Counted from the stretch's first letter, positions 1 through 6,593 are shown. The stretch: DNA of 18,038 nucleotides from JBKPHS01 sp046729975 (GCA_046729975.1 JBKPHS010000192.1:1-18038); one strand, 5' to 3'. Notes: a model not told the origin generated them from the sequence alone. Program-made: numbers and translations.

Positions 1-359
1 TCTGGCTCAGCGGCCCTCATCCGCACGAGGGCCTCCGGCACGATCGTCGCGATGGCGCTCGGGAACGCCCCTATGGCCAGGTGTCGGCGCTGCTCGGCCA
101 CCAGAGCGCCGAGCTGCTCGGTGGCCAGGCTTAGCCGGCCAGAGACGGCATCCGCGTGCCGCAGAAGGAGCCCGCCGGCCGCGGTGAGACCTAGTCCGCC
201 GGGGCCGCGGTCGATCAGGCGGATCCCGAGCTGCCGCTCGAGCGAGAGGATCTGGTGCGAGACGGCGGGCTGGGTGAGCGACAGCTCCTCCGCCGCGCGG
301 GAGAACGAACCGAGCCGGGCTACCTCGCGAAAGGTGAGCAGGCGGCGTGGGTCCAGCAT
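1..359 (-). CDS. LysR-type transcriptional regulator, N-terminal part (cut by the left edge)
   Basis: Reading the minus strand from an ATG at 359 gives 119 open residues that run off the window. Residues 1-60 are a typical LysR winged helix-turn-helix: MLDPRRLLTFREVARLGSFS, then RAAEELSLTQPAVSHQI, then LERQLGIRLIDR. The GLGLTAAGGLLLRHA stretch follows, as in the family, and then the linker helix. Around residue 90 the effector-binding domain begins (LAIGAFPSAIATIVPEAL). The protein should be a cytoplasmic DNA-binding regulator responding to a small co-inducer, but the ligand cannot be told from this part. The start is preceded by TAAAAT six bases upstream and no Shine-Dalgarno, so it is probably leaderless. 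LysR genes usually regulate the divergent neighbour; here that neighbour appears to be a broken gene (from 428). The family call is secure, the target is unknown. Confidence 0.9.
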   Translation of the reverse strand, partial: MLDPRRLLTFREVARLGSFSRAAEELSLTQPAVSHQILSLERQLGIRLIDRGPGGLGLTAAGGLLLRHADAVSGRLSLATEQLGALVAEQRRHLAIGAFPSAIATIVPEALVRMRAAEP

Positions 360-365
360 TAGCTC

Positions 366-371
366 ATTTTA
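366..371 (-). promoter_or_regulatory. -10 box of the LysR gene (TAAAAT)
   Basis: On the minus strand TAAAAT ends six bases before the ATG at 359. No Shine-Dalgarno lies between, so the transcript would be leaderless. No clear -35 element is seen. Confidence 0.5.
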
Positions 372-410
372 TCGCTACGCCAAATTCATGATTGATATTG
401 ATGGGGACCA
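372..410. promoter_or_regulatory. AT-rich operator region of the LysR divergon
   Basis: This is the most AT-rich patch of the window. It contains the hexamer ATTGAT twice in tandem (391-402) and a loose CAA...TTG symmetry (381-400). LysR proteins usually bind such AT-rich interrupted palindromes in the gap to a divergent target. The placement is suggestive, but no clean T-N11-A palindrome could be fixed, so the exact site is not claimed. Confidence 0.35.
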
Positions 411-427
411 GAGCAACACTTGGCTCC

Positions 428-610
428 ATGAACCCAATCTCACTCATAGAAGCGACCGCCGCCGCCCGCAGCGCGGTGCTGGGCGCGCTGGCGACGGACC
501 CGGTCGTCCCCAGCCGGACGGCCGGTAGCGCTGCGTCTCGCCCCAGGTGGCGATCAGCCTCGAAAATGCTGGCCACGGGGTCGGCGACGCGTGCGACAGA
601 TGGGCTCGAC
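428..610 (+). pseudogene. Eroded 5' end of a threonine-dehydratase-like (PLP fold II) gene
   Basis: From the ATG at 428 the reading starts MNPISLIEATAAARSAVLGA and continues to PVVPSRT at about 508-528. This resembles the start of threonine ammonia-lyase and EutB-like enzymes (SLxDIxAARxRI...TPLxPSRT). After a shift to a second frame, QVAISLEN (544-567) matches the EVWLKLEN segment. Back in the first frame, LATGS (569-583) matches the LQPTGSFKxRGA segment, but the catalytic Lys of the SFK motif is missing, and nothing family-like follows. Two frame changes within 60 bases and the loss of the rest indicate decay. The position, divergent from a LysR gene, is a common arrangement for this family. 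The match is from memory of family motifs, so the call is moderate. The alternative is chance similarity in non-coding DNA. Confidence 0.4.
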
Positions 611-649
611 CCACAAAGCGGCCGCAGAACTCATCTGTCCAAGTGCCGC

Positions 650-676
650 GGGGCTCCAACTGTTCGGGAGAACCCC
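650..676 (-). terminator. Weak hairpin downstream of the DUF6328 gene
   Basis: GGGGCTCC (650-657) can pair with GGAG-AA-CCCC (667-676) with a two-base bulge and a nine-base loop. It lies 11 bases beyond the minus-strand stop at 688. There is no T-tract, so intrinsic terminator function is only a possibility. Between about 610 and 687 nothing else was recognised. Confidence 0.25.
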
Positions 677-687
677 AGCCGCTTGCC

Positions 688-1155
688 CTAGCCGGCCGTG
701 TCGGACGGCTCGCGTAGCGCGCGGCCGAGCGGCAGCGCGTACCAGAGCCCGGCGAACAGGAGCGCCGTCAGGGCCGTAACGGCGATTACGGTCGGGGCGC
801 CGTAGAGCACGTCCGTGATCAGCAGCACGACGCCGATGATCGCCAGGGCCAGGAAGGCAAGTCCAGCGATGGCGAGGCGGTTCGAGGTCATGACCATCTG
901 GTGCTTGTCGCGCTGCCTGAAGCGCAGCCGGTGGTAGGCGGATGGCGCGATCAGGAACGCGGAAGCGACCGCCGCGCAGAGCAGCGTGACGAAGTACACG
1001 GTCTTCTGGAACTCCGACACGTCCCCGAAGCGCTGGGTGAACGGAACGGTGAGGAGGAACGCGAACAGCACCTGCACGCCGGGGATCGCGACCCGCAGCT
1101 CGTTCAGGAGCTCGATCAGCTCACGGTCCAGCCGCTCCTTGCGGTCCTCGGTCAT
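688..1155 (-). CDS. DUF6328 family membrane protein
   Basis: A 155-residue protein with an acidic and basic amphipathic start (TEDRKERLDRELIELLNELR) and four predicted membrane helices. These are roughly residues 24-42 (IPGVQVLFAFLLTVPF), 53-72 (TVYFVTLLCAAVASAFLIAP), 93-113 (LAIAGLAFLALAIIGVVLLI) and 120-142 (TVIAVTALTALLFAGLWYAL). The pattern, with helices in two pairs joined by a basic loop (RLRFRQRDKHQM), fits the DUF6328 family common in actinobacteria. Its function is unknown. The gene starts six bases after the OsmC-family gene and has a Shine-Dalgarno-like GAGGGGTGA before its ATG, so the two are very probably one operon. Start and length fit the family. The family name is recognised with good but not full certainty. 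Confidence 0.8.
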   Translation of the reverse strand: MTEDRKERLDRELIELLNELRVAIPGVQVLFAFLLTVPFTQRFGDVSEFQKTVYFVTLLCAAVASAFLIAPSAYHRLRFRQRDKHQMVMTSNRLAIAGLAFLALAIIGVVLLITDVLYGAPTVIAVTALTALLFAGLWYALPLGRALREPSDTAG

Positions 1156-1161
1156 CCGCGT

Positions 1162-1641
1162 TCACCCCTCGATCACGATCTCGGGCTCGACACGTACGCT
1201 GCTGCGAAGGCTGTTGGCGATGTTGCACTCCCGGTGCGCCAGCTCCAGCAGACGGCCTACCCGCTCGGGCGTCGGTCCAGACGCGACGACCACACGGGGC
1301 CGCAGCACGATCTCGGTGATCCGCACGGGCGGGTCGTCCTCCGGCATCACCGCCTCTGCCTCGTCGACGTACTCGCGCACGTCGATGCGCGCCACCGCCG
1401 CCAGATGGAGGAACCAGAGCAGCTGGCAGGAGGATGCCGCGGCGAGGAGGAGCTGCTCGGGATTCAGGTGGTCCGGGTTACCGACGCGCTCGTCGCCCGT
1501 CGTCAGGGCGAGCTCGTGCTTGGAGGGCGGGGCGACCGCCGTGTGAGTGCGGTCGTAGGCCGCCCAGCCGCCCGCCGTCGAGCCGCGCCACTCGCAGCGC
1601 ACCGCGTAGCGGTGGACTGTGGGGGACAGGCCGGGCGCCAT
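1162..1641 (-). CDS. OsmC/Ohr-family protein (peroxiredoxin-like)
   Basis: A 159-residue cytoplasmic protein. The OsmC fold shows an N-terminal beta region (RYAVRCEWRGST...GWAAYDRTHT), then NPDHLNPEQLLLAAASSCQL, where the Cys on the central helix is the first peroxidatic position. Next come VDEAEAVMPEDDPPVRITEI and the second conserved Cys in AHRECNIANSL. OsmC and Ohr enzymes reduce organic hydroperoxides with these two cysteines. This variant (COG1764/1765 type) keeps both, so activity is plausible, but the substrate is not known. It is the first gene of a two-gene operon with the DUF6328 protein. The ATG at 1641 is preceded by TAGGCT six bases upstream and no Shine-Dalgarno, which suggests leaderless expression. 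Confidence 0.85.
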   Translation of the reverse strand: MAPGLSPTVHRYAVRCEWRGSTAGGWAAYDRTHTAVAPPSKHELALTTGDERVGNPDHLNPEQLLLAAASSCQLLWFLHLAAVARIDVREYVDEAEAVMPEDDPPVRITEIVLRPRVVVASGPTPERVGRLLELAHRECNIANSLRSSVRVEPEIVIEG

Positions 1642-1647
1642 GGCCGA

Positions 1648-1653
1648 AGCCTA
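1648..1653 (-). promoter_or_regulatory. -10 box of the OsmC-family gene (TAGGCT)
   Basis: On the minus strand TAGGCT is followed by six bases and the ATG at 1641. The box partly overlaps the left arm of the inverted repeat at 1651-1680. No -35 match was seen. Confidence 0.4.
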
Positions 1654-1680
1654 GGCGCCCGGCCAGGCAGCCGCGCCTAG
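1651..1680. terminator. Perfect 8-bp inverted repeat between the secreted-protein and OsmC genes
   Basis: CTAGGCGC (1651-1658) and GCGCCTAG (1673-1680) form a perfect inverted repeat with a 14-base spacer. The right arm covers the minus-strand stop codon of the small secreted protein (1677-1679), and the left arm overlaps the OsmC -10 box. It could end the upstream transcript or act as an operator for the OsmC gene. The sequence does not decide between these. Confidence 0.4.
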
Positions 1681-1937
1681 TCGGCGTTGCAAGGCGCCTG
1701 CGACATCTCGTGCCCCTTCGCGCCGGTTGAGCCCAGGCCTGGGTTGTTGTCCGAGGCCGGTGGGCCGACCTGGGGAGTGGTCGCGAGCCCCGGGTTCGGC
1801 CCGCCGCCCGGCGTCCCTACCGCGCTGTCGCTGTTCGCGCAGCCGCCGGCGGGCGTCACGCCATCGTTGATCGCGTAGGCGGGCGCCGCTGCGCCGAGCG
1901 CCACGGCGATCCCGACCGTAACTAAGAGCCTCTTCAC
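1677..1937 (-). CDS. Small secreted protein, unknown function
   Basis: An 86-residue protein with a clear Sec signal peptide: basic MKRLL, hydrophobic VTVGIAVALGAAAP, and a likely cleavage after AYA (about residue 22). The mature part of about 64 residues is rich in Gly, Pro, Asn and Ala (for example TPGGGPNPGLATTPQVGPP), has few charges, and carries only two cysteines (in GGCANSD and APCNAD). These could form one disulfide. No family was recognised. The start is GTG at 1937, fixed by a strong Shine-Dalgarno GGAGG five bases upstream, the best such site in the window. It is divergent from hisIE and upstream of the OsmC gene on the same strand, with a 35-base gap holding an inverted repeat. 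Confidence 0.75.
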   Translation of the reverse strand: MKRLLVTVGIAVALGAAAPAYAINDGVTPAGGCANSDSAVGTPGGGPNPGLATTPQVGPPASDNNPGLGSTGAKGHEMSQAPCNAD

Positions 1938-2002
1938 CTAGGCCTCCTCTCTGTTGCCTTCCCTTCTCATGACCGCACCGGGGCGTCCATATTCCGCGTC
2001 CA

Positions 2003-2008
2003 TAGAAT
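2003..2008 (+). promoter_or_regulatory. -10 box of the hisIE-trp operon (TAGAAT)
   Basis: TAGAAT is followed by eight bases and the in-frame TTG at 2017. The same box and spacing stands before the lipoprotein gene at 16779. A leaderless start here would leave no room for a trp leader peptide or attenuator ahead of hisIE. No good -35 match was seen. Confidence 0.45.
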
Positions 2009-2016
2009 CCCTGCTC

Positions 2017-2613
2017 TTGGACGAGATCGCCTACGACGAGCGTGGCCTCGTCCCGTGCGTCGTGCAGGACTGGCGGACGGGCGAGGTTCTGACCGTGGCC
2101 TACATGGATGAGGAGGCCCTGAGACACACGCGCGAGACCGGGGAGATGCACTTCTTCAGCCGCTCGCGCCAGGAGCTCTGGCGCAAGGGCGAGACATCGG
2201 GCAACGTCCAGCGCCTGCGCGAGCTGCGCTACGACTGCGACGCGGACGCCCTGCTTGCGCTCGTCGAGCCCGCCGGACCTGCCTGCCACACGGGCGAGCG
2301 GACCTGCTTCTTCCGCGGCGAGCTCGAGCCGGCCCCGCACGAGGCGGTGCCCGCTCTCGAGCGCACGATCGCCGACCGGCGCTCGGCGCGTCCCGAGGGC
2401 AGCTACACGGTCGAGTTGCTTGCCGACCCGTCGCGGATCGGCGAGAAGGTGCGGGAGGAGGCTGGCGAGCTGGCGGCCGCCGCCGGTGGCGAGTCCGACG
2501 AGCGTGTCCGCGCGGAGGCCGCCGACGTGCTCTACCACCTCGGTGTGCTTCTGGCGTCTCGCGGGCTCGGCTTCGCCGACGCCTTCGAGGAGCTGAATGA
2601 GCGTCGCCGCTGA
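2017..2613 (+). CDS. hisIE: Bifunctional phosphoribosyl-AMP cyclohydrolase / phosphoribosyl-ATP pyrophosphatase
   Basis: Catalyses steps 2 and 3 of histidine synthesis in the cytoplasm. With the start used here it has 198 residues. The HisI domain (1-100) shows VAYMDEEAL, FFSRSRQELWRKGETSGN, the metal-binding DCDAD (73-77) and the zinc cysteines in RYDCDAD, GPACHTGE and RTCFF. The HisE domain (about 110-195) shows REEAGELAAAA and AEAADVLYHLGVLL, the acidic MazG-like helices. The start is uncertain. The frame is open back to a TTG at 1954 and contains an ATG at 1969, neither with a Shine-Dalgarno. TTG 2017 is preferred because the protein then begins MDEIAYDERGLVP, close to the family's usual start, and TAGAAT lies eight bases upstream. 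It overlaps trpE by 17 bases, so translation is probably coupled. Confidence 0.9.
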   Translation: MDEIAYDERGLVPCVVQDWRTGEVLTVAYMDEEALRHTRETGEMHFFSRSRQELWRKGETSGNVQRLRELRYDCDADALLALVEPAGPACHTGERTCFFRGELEPAPHEAVPALERTIADRRSARPEGSYTVELLADPSRIGEKVREEAGELAAAAGGESDERVRAEAADVLYHLGVLLASRGLGFADAFEELNERRR

Positions 2614-4087
2614 CACATCCGAGGTCGAGGTCGAGCCGGGCCTCGACGAGGTGCGCGCACTGGCGGGCGGCCACACGGTCGTGCCGCTGCGGCACACCTT
2701 CATCGACGACTGCGAGACGCCCGTGTCCGCCTACCTGAAGCTCCGGGGCGAGGGACCGTCGTTCCTGCTCGAGTCCGCCGAGAAGGGACGCGTCGGGCGG
2801 TGGTCCTTTCTCGGCGTCCAGCCGCGCACGGTGATGCGTCTCGAGAGCGGTCGCCTGACCGTCGGCGGCGAGCGGCGAGAGTACGAGGACCCCTATGGCG
2901 CGGTCGCCGCCGAGCTGTCCCGCTACCGGGTGCCCCCACTGGAGGGGCTGCCGCCGTTCACCGGCGGCGCCGTCGGCCTTTTCGGCTACGACCTCGTGCG
3001 CTACGCGGAGCCGAGCGTCGGCGAACCGGGCCAGGACGAGCTCGGCGTACCCGACCTGGCCCTGATGGTGTCGGACGTGCTCGTCGCCTTCGACCACCTG
3101 CGCCACGAGGTGACCGTGCTCGCCAACGTCTTCGTTGAGGGCGACCTGGAAGAGCGCTACAGCGAGGCGGTGCGGGCGATAGCGGAAGTGCGCGAGCGCC
3201 TGGCAGGGCCCGTCGCGCGGGTAACCGCCGCCCGCCGGACGCCTCCGGATTTCGGCTCGAACATGGGCGCCGACGGGTACGCGGCGGCGGTCGAGCGAGT
3301 GAAGGAGTACATCCGGGCCGGCGACGCCTACCAGGTCGTGCCGAGCCAGCGCTGGAGCGCCGACGCGCCGGTCGAGGCGTTCTCGATCTACCGCGGGCTG
3401 CGCACCGTGAACCCGAGCCCGTACATGTACTTCCTGGACTTCGAGGACTTCCAGATCGCCGGCGCCTCGCCCGAGTCGCTCGTGAAGGTGAATGGCCGGC
3501 GCGCCGAGCAGCGCCCAATCGCCGGCACCCGGCCGCGCGCGGGGACGGTCGAGGAGGACGTCCGGCGTGCAGAGGAGCTGCTGGCCGACGACAAGGAGCG
3601 CGCCGAGCACGTGATGCTCGTGGACCTCGGTCGCAACGACCTCGGTCGCGTATGCGAGTACGGCTCGGTCTCCGTGGACGAGCTGATGGCCGTCGAGACC
3701 TACTCGCACGTCCTGCACATCGTCTCGTCGGTATCGGGGACGCTGCTCGAGGGCGTGAGCGCGATCGACGCGCTGCGAGCTTCCCTGCCCGCGGGCACCC
3801 TGTCCGGCGCCCCGAAGATCCGGGCGATGCAGATCGTGGACGAGCTCGAGCCGAGCAGGCGCGGCCCCTACGGCGGCGCCGTCGGGTACCTCTCATACAC
3901 GGGCGACCTCGATACGTGCATCTACATCCGCTCCGCGCTCGTCAAGGACGGCCGGGTGCACGTCCAGGCTGGCGGTGGGATCGTCGCGGACTCCGAGCCC
4001 GGCTACGAGGTGCGCGAGACCGAGGCCAAGGCGGGGGCCGTGTTCGATGCGATCGAGCTGGCCTGCGCCCAGAGGGAGTGGGCGTGA
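2597..4087 (+). CDS. trpE: Anthranilate synthase component I
   Basis: Makes anthranilate from chorismate with ammonia supplied by TrpG, the first committed step to tryptophan. The 496-residue length is normal. The N-terminal domain carries the feedback-site motif LLES (57-60), followed by GRWSFLG. The chorismate-binding domain shows GDAYQVVPSQRW, NPSPYMYFLDF, ASPESLVKV, RPIAGTRPR, DDKERAEHVMLVDLGRNDLG, PAGTLSGAPKIRAM and GPYGGAVGYL. All key elements are present, so the enzyme should be active and inhibited by tryptophan. The ATG at 2597 lies inside the end of hisIE (17-base overlap), and the stop overlaps the trpG GTG by four bases. Both junctions suggest coupled translation. TrpE rather than PabB is supported by the LLES motif and the flanking trp genes. 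Confidence 0.97.
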   Translation: MSVAADTSEVEVEPGLDEVRALAGGHTVVPLRHTFIDDCETPVSAYLKLRGEGPSFLLESAEKGRVGRWSFLGVQPRTVMRLESGRLTVGGERREYEDPYGAVAAELSRYRVPPLEGLPPFTGGAVGLFGYDLVRYAEPSVGEPGQDELGVPDLALMVSDVLVAFDHLRHEVTVLANVFVEGDLEERYSEAVRAIAEVRERLAGPVARVTAARRTPPDFGSNMGADGYAAAVERVKEYIRAGDAYQVVPSQRWSADAPVEAFSIYRGLRTVNPSPYMYFLDFEDFQIAGASPESLVKVNGRRAEQRPIAGTRPRAGTVEEDVRRAEELLADDKERAEHVMLVDLGRNDLGRVCEYGSVSVDELMAVETYSHVLHIVSSVSGTLLEGVSAIDALRASLPAGTLSGAPKIRAMQIVDELEPSRRGPYGGAVGYLSYTGDLDTCIYIRSALVKDGRVHVQAGGGIVADSEPGYEVRETEAKAGAVFDAIELACAQREWA

Positions 4088-4689
4088 GCGTGCTCGTCAT
4101 CGACAACTACGACTCGTTCACGTACAACCTGGTGCAGTACCTGGGCGAGCTCGGAGCCGAGCCCGAGGTCGTGCGCAACGACGTCGTGGGGTTGGAGGAG
4201 CTGCTCGAGCGGGCGCCCGAGCGGGTGATCGTCTCGCCCGGACCGTGCACGCCGGCCGAGGCGGGCATCTCGACGGAGGCGCTCCGCCGCTTCGCCGAGT
4301 CCGGCGTGCCGGTGCTCGGTGTCTGCCTCGGTCACCAGGCGCTCGCTTCGGCGTTCGGCGGGCGCGTGGTGCGCGGCGAGCCCGTGCACGGCAAGGTGGC
4401 CGAGGTCGAGCACGACGGAAGGACCATCTTCAGCGGCCTGCAGAGCCCCCTCGTCGCCGGTCGCTACCACTCCCTCGTGGTCGAGCCGAATCTCCCGGAC
4501 TGCCTGGAACGCTCCGCCCACTCGGACGGAATCGTGATGGGCATCAGGCACCGGGAGCTGCCCGCGGAAGGCGTCCAGTTCCATCCCGAATCGGTCCTTA
4601 CGCAACAGGGGAAGGCTCTGTTGAGGAACTTCTTAAATCAGTCGTCAGTCGGCAGTCGTCAGTCGTCAGGACTGAGATCTGAAGACTGA
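4084..4689 (+). CDS. trpG: Anthranilate synthase component II (glutamine amidotransferase) with repeat-encoded tail
   Basis: Hydrolyses glutamine and passes ammonia to TrpE. The 201-residue protein is a class I glutamine amidotransferase: VLVIDNYDSFTYNLVQYLGE at the start, SPGPCTPAEAG, the nucleophile Cys81 in VLGVCLGHQAL, and the His167/Glu169 pair in VQFHPES. The GTG start at 4084 overlaps the trpE stop (GTGA). The normal end of the family is near LLRNFL (residue 184). Here the frame continues through the heptamer hairpin at 4640, so residues 186-201 (QSSVGSRQSSGLRSED) and the TGA at 4687-4689 come from the repeat. The extra tail is low in complexity and probably tolerated. The gene is the last before the hairpin; trpD starts 22 bases after its stop. 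Confidence 0.96.
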   Translation: MSVLVIDNYDSFTYNLVQYLGELGAEPEVVRNDVVGLEELLERAPERVIVSPGPCTPAEAGISTEALRRFAESGVPVLGVCLGHQALASAFGGRVVRGEPVHGKVAEVEHDGRTIFSGLQSPLVAGRYHSLVVEPNLPDCLERSAHSDGIVMGIRHRELPAEGVQFHPESVLTQQGKALLRNFLNQSSVGSRQSSGLRSED

Positions 4690-4708
4690 CGACTGACGAC
4701 CGACGACT
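4640..4708. repeat. Heptamer hairpin element, copy 1 (trpG-trpD)
   Basis: The left arm is four tandem 7-mers starting at 4640, 4647, 4654 and 4661 (three AGTCGTC, one AGTCGGC). The right arm is four 7-mers starting at 4681, 4688, 4695 and 4702 (GAAGACT, GACGACT, GACGACC, GACGACT). The 13-base loop is 4668-4680 (AGGACTGAGATCT). The arms form a 28-bp stem with about three mismatches. The left flank is TTAAATC. The element holds the trpG stop in its right arm and ends three bases before the trpD ATG, so the trpD ribosome-binding region is repeat sequence. It is homologous to the copies at 12205 and 15621. There is no T-tract; possible roles are transcript stabilisation, attenuation or a transposed element. 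Confidence 0.9.
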
Positions 4709-4711
4709 CAA

Positions 4712-5740
4712 ATGCCCAATCCCGCTCTAACCAACGCAATCGACAAATTGGCCTCGGGCGCCGACCTCACCGCCGACGAGGCCGCCGCCGTCCTCCGCGA
4801 GGTGATGCTCGGCCGCGCGTCGGAGGTGCAGACCTCGGCCTTCCTGATCGCGCTGCGGACGAAGGGCGAGACGGTGGACGAGATCGTGGGCCTGGCGCGC
4901 ACGATGCGCGAGCTCTCGCGGGCTGTTGAGGTCGAGCGCGACGACCTGCTCGACACGGCGGGCACGGGCGGCGGCCGGCCGACGTTCAACGTCTCCACGA
5001 CGGCTGCCTTCGTCGCGGCCGGCGCCGGATGCGTGGTCGCCAAGCACGGTGCGCGCTCGAATACCGGCCAGTCCGGCTCCGCCGACGTGCTCGAGGCGCT
5101 TGGCGCTCGCATCGACCTCGAGCCAGAGGCGGTGGCCGAGTGCATCGAGCAGATCGGCTTCGGCTTCATGTTCGCTCCGCTCCATCACCAGGCGATGAAG
5201 CACGTCGTCCCGGTGCGAAAGGAGCTCGCGGTGCGGACCCTGTTCAACTTCCTTGGCCCGCTCACCAATCCGGCCGGGGCGACGCGGCAGCTGATCGGGG
5301 TCTCCGACGTTCGTCACCTGGAGCACATCGCGGAGGCGCTGGCGGTCCTCGGCTGCCGCAGCGGGTTGGTAGTGTCGAGCGAGGATGGGCTCGACGAGAT
5401 CAGCGTCTCGGGCCGGACGCGAGCGATCCGCGTGAGCGACGGCCAGACCGAGAGCTTCACGGTCGCACCTGACGAGCTCGGCGTGGAGCCGGCATCCGCC
5501 GATTCGCTCGGCGGCGGTACGCCGGATCAGAACGCGGCGGTCGCGCGCGACGTGATGGCCGGCGCACATGGCCCGGAGCGGACGCTGACCGTGCTGAACG
5601 CCGGCGCGGCGATCCTGGTCGGCGGCCGCACCGACTCGATCGAGGCGGGTGTGCGGGCCGCGGAGGAGGCGATCGACTCCGGCGCCGCACGCGACGTGCT
5701 CGAGCGCTACGTCGAGAAGACACGGGAGCTCACACCGTGA
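4712..5740 (+). CDS. trpD: Anthranilate phosphoribosyltransferase
   Basis: Transfers phosphoribose from PRPP to anthranilate. At 342 residues it has normal length. The N-terminal helical domain (1-70) is followed by the PRPP-binding loop DTAGTGGGRPTFNVST (81-96), the KHGARSNTGQSGSADVLEALG segment (from 111), GFMFAPLHHQAMKHVVPVRK with the substrate site, and NFLGPLTNPAGATRQLIGV. The Glu/Asp pair of the metal site is in EDGLDEIS. The ATG at 4712 comes three bases after a heptamer hairpin and has no Shine-Dalgarno or TANNNT box, so its initiation signal is unclear; reinitiation after trpG is one possibility. Its stop overlaps the trpC GTG by four bases. Confidence 0.97.
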   Translation: MPNPALTNAIDKLASGADLTADEAAAVLREVMLGRASEVQTSAFLIALRTKGETVDEIVGLARTMRELSRAVEVERDDLLDTAGTGGGRPTFNVSTTAAFVAAGAGCVVAKHGARSNTGQSGSADVLEALGARIDLEPEAVAECIEQIGFGFMFAPLHHQAMKHVVPVRKELAVRTLFNFLGPLTNPAGATRQLIGVSDVRHLEHIAEALAVLGCRSGLVVSSEDGLDEISVSGRTRAIRVSDGQTESFTVAPDELGVEPASADSLGGGTPDQNAAVARDVMAGAHGPERTLTVLNAGAAILVGGRTDSIEAGVRAAEEAIDSGAARDVLERYVEKTRELTP

Positions 5741-6546
5741 ACGCACGTCTCGACGACCTGGTTCAGGCAACCCGCCATCACCTCGAGCGGCGCAAGCGCG
5801 CGCGGCCGGCGTCGGACCTTCAGGCCGTGGCGAGCGCGCGCGGGGAGGGGCGCCCGTTCCACGAGGCGCTCGCGCGGCCCGGCACGTCGCTGATCGCCGA
5901 GCACAAGCGCCGTTCTCCGTCGGCGGGCGCAATCCGCGACGGGACGAGCGTCGCCGAGATGGTCCAGGCGTACGAGCGCGGTGGCGCGGCCGCGGTCTCC
6001 ATCGTCACCGAGGAGGAGCACTTCGGCGGCTCGCTGTCCGACCTCACCGAGGCGCGAGCCGCCACCGACTTGCCGATCCTCCGCAAGGACTTCACGATCG
6101 ACCCCTACCAGCTCTACGAGGCGAAGGCGGCCGGCGCGGACGCGGTGCTGCTCGTGGTCGGCGCGCTGCCGGGCGACGATCTGGCCGAGCTCTACGCGGG
6201 TGCCCGCGAGCTCGACCTGGACGCGGTCGTGGAGGTTCACGACGAAGCCGAGCTGGCGACCGCCGTCGAGCTCGACGTCGACGTGATCGGGATCAACAAC
6301 CGCAACCTCGAAGACTTCACCGTCGACATCGAGCGCACGTTCGAGCTGCTCGCGGACGTCCCGACCGGGAAGACTGTCGTCTCGGAGTCGGGCATCGTGT
6401 ATCGCGAGCAGGTCGACGAGCTCGAGCGCGTCGGCGTCGACGCGGTGCTGGTCGGGGAGACGCTCATGCGCGCGCCCGACCCCGAGGCCGCGGTGCGCGA
6501 GCTCGCCCGTGGTGACGACTCGGCATCCGTGGTCGAGGGCGGCTGA
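5737..6546 (+). CDS. trpC: Indole-3-glycerol phosphate synthase
   Basis: Closes the indole ring of carboxyphenylaminodeoxyribulose phosphate to give indole-3-glycerol phosphate, acting as a single-domain TIM barrel (269 residues, not fused to TrpF). Visible motifs are SLIAEHKRRSPSAG with Glu55 and Lys57, LRKDFTIDPYQLYEAKAAGA with the general acid Lys117, VVEVHDEAEL with the general base Glu166, IGINNRNLEDFTVD, VSESGI, and VDAVLVGETLMRAPDP of the phosphate site. The GTG at 5737 overlaps the trpD stop (GTGA). The last residues are a short acidic tail (GDDSASVVEGG). The next gene, moxR-like, follows after 47 bases with its own promoter-like box, so this is probably the end of the first trp unit. 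Confidence 0.97.
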   Translation: MNARLDDLVQATRHHLERRKRARPASDLQAVASARGEGRPFHEALARPGTSLIAEHKRRSPSAGAIRDGTSVAEMVQAYERGGAAAVSIVTEEEHFGGSLSDLTEARAATDLPILRKDFTIDPYQLYEAKAAGADAVLLVVGALPGDDLAELYAGARELDLDAVVEVHDEAELATAVELDVDVIGINNRNLEDFTVDIERTFELLADVPTGKTVVSESGIVYREQVDELERVGVDAVLVGETLMRAPDPEAAVRELARGDDSASVVEGG

Positions 6547-6578
6547 CAGAACCGGGCAGGTCGACTCTTCCCAGGGCG

Positions 6579-6584
6579 TAACAT
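6579..6584 (+). promoter_or_regulatory. -10 box of the moxR-DUF58-transglutaminase unit (TAACAT)
   Basis: TAACAT lies nine bases before the ATG at 6594, with no Shine-Dalgarno between. It marks a likely separate promoter for the cassette inserted between the trp genes. No convincing -35 was found. Confidence 0.4.
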
Positions 6585-6593
6585 CGCCTCGAG

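Noticed and set aside
52..528. Plus-strand frame of 158 residues at the left end
   Set aside because: It is antisense to a clear LysR helix-turn-helix domain, and its product is an Arg/Ser-rich sequence with no recognisable fold.
1938..2016. A trp leader peptide, T-box or attenuator ahead of the trp operon
   Set aside because: The gap is under 80 bases, holds no short ORF with Trp or His codon runs and no T-box-like sequence, and the first gene looks leaderless.
2156..3718. Long minus-strand open frame (520 residues) opposite hisIE and trpE
   Set aside because: It lies fully opposite two well-supported genes, is rich in Arg, Gly, Ala and His as expected of antisense frames in GC-rich DNA, and shows no family motif.
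4640..4708. The tandem short repeats as a small CRISPR array
   Set aside because: Units are 7 bp with no spacers and are arranged as inverted arms around a loop. No cas genes are present.
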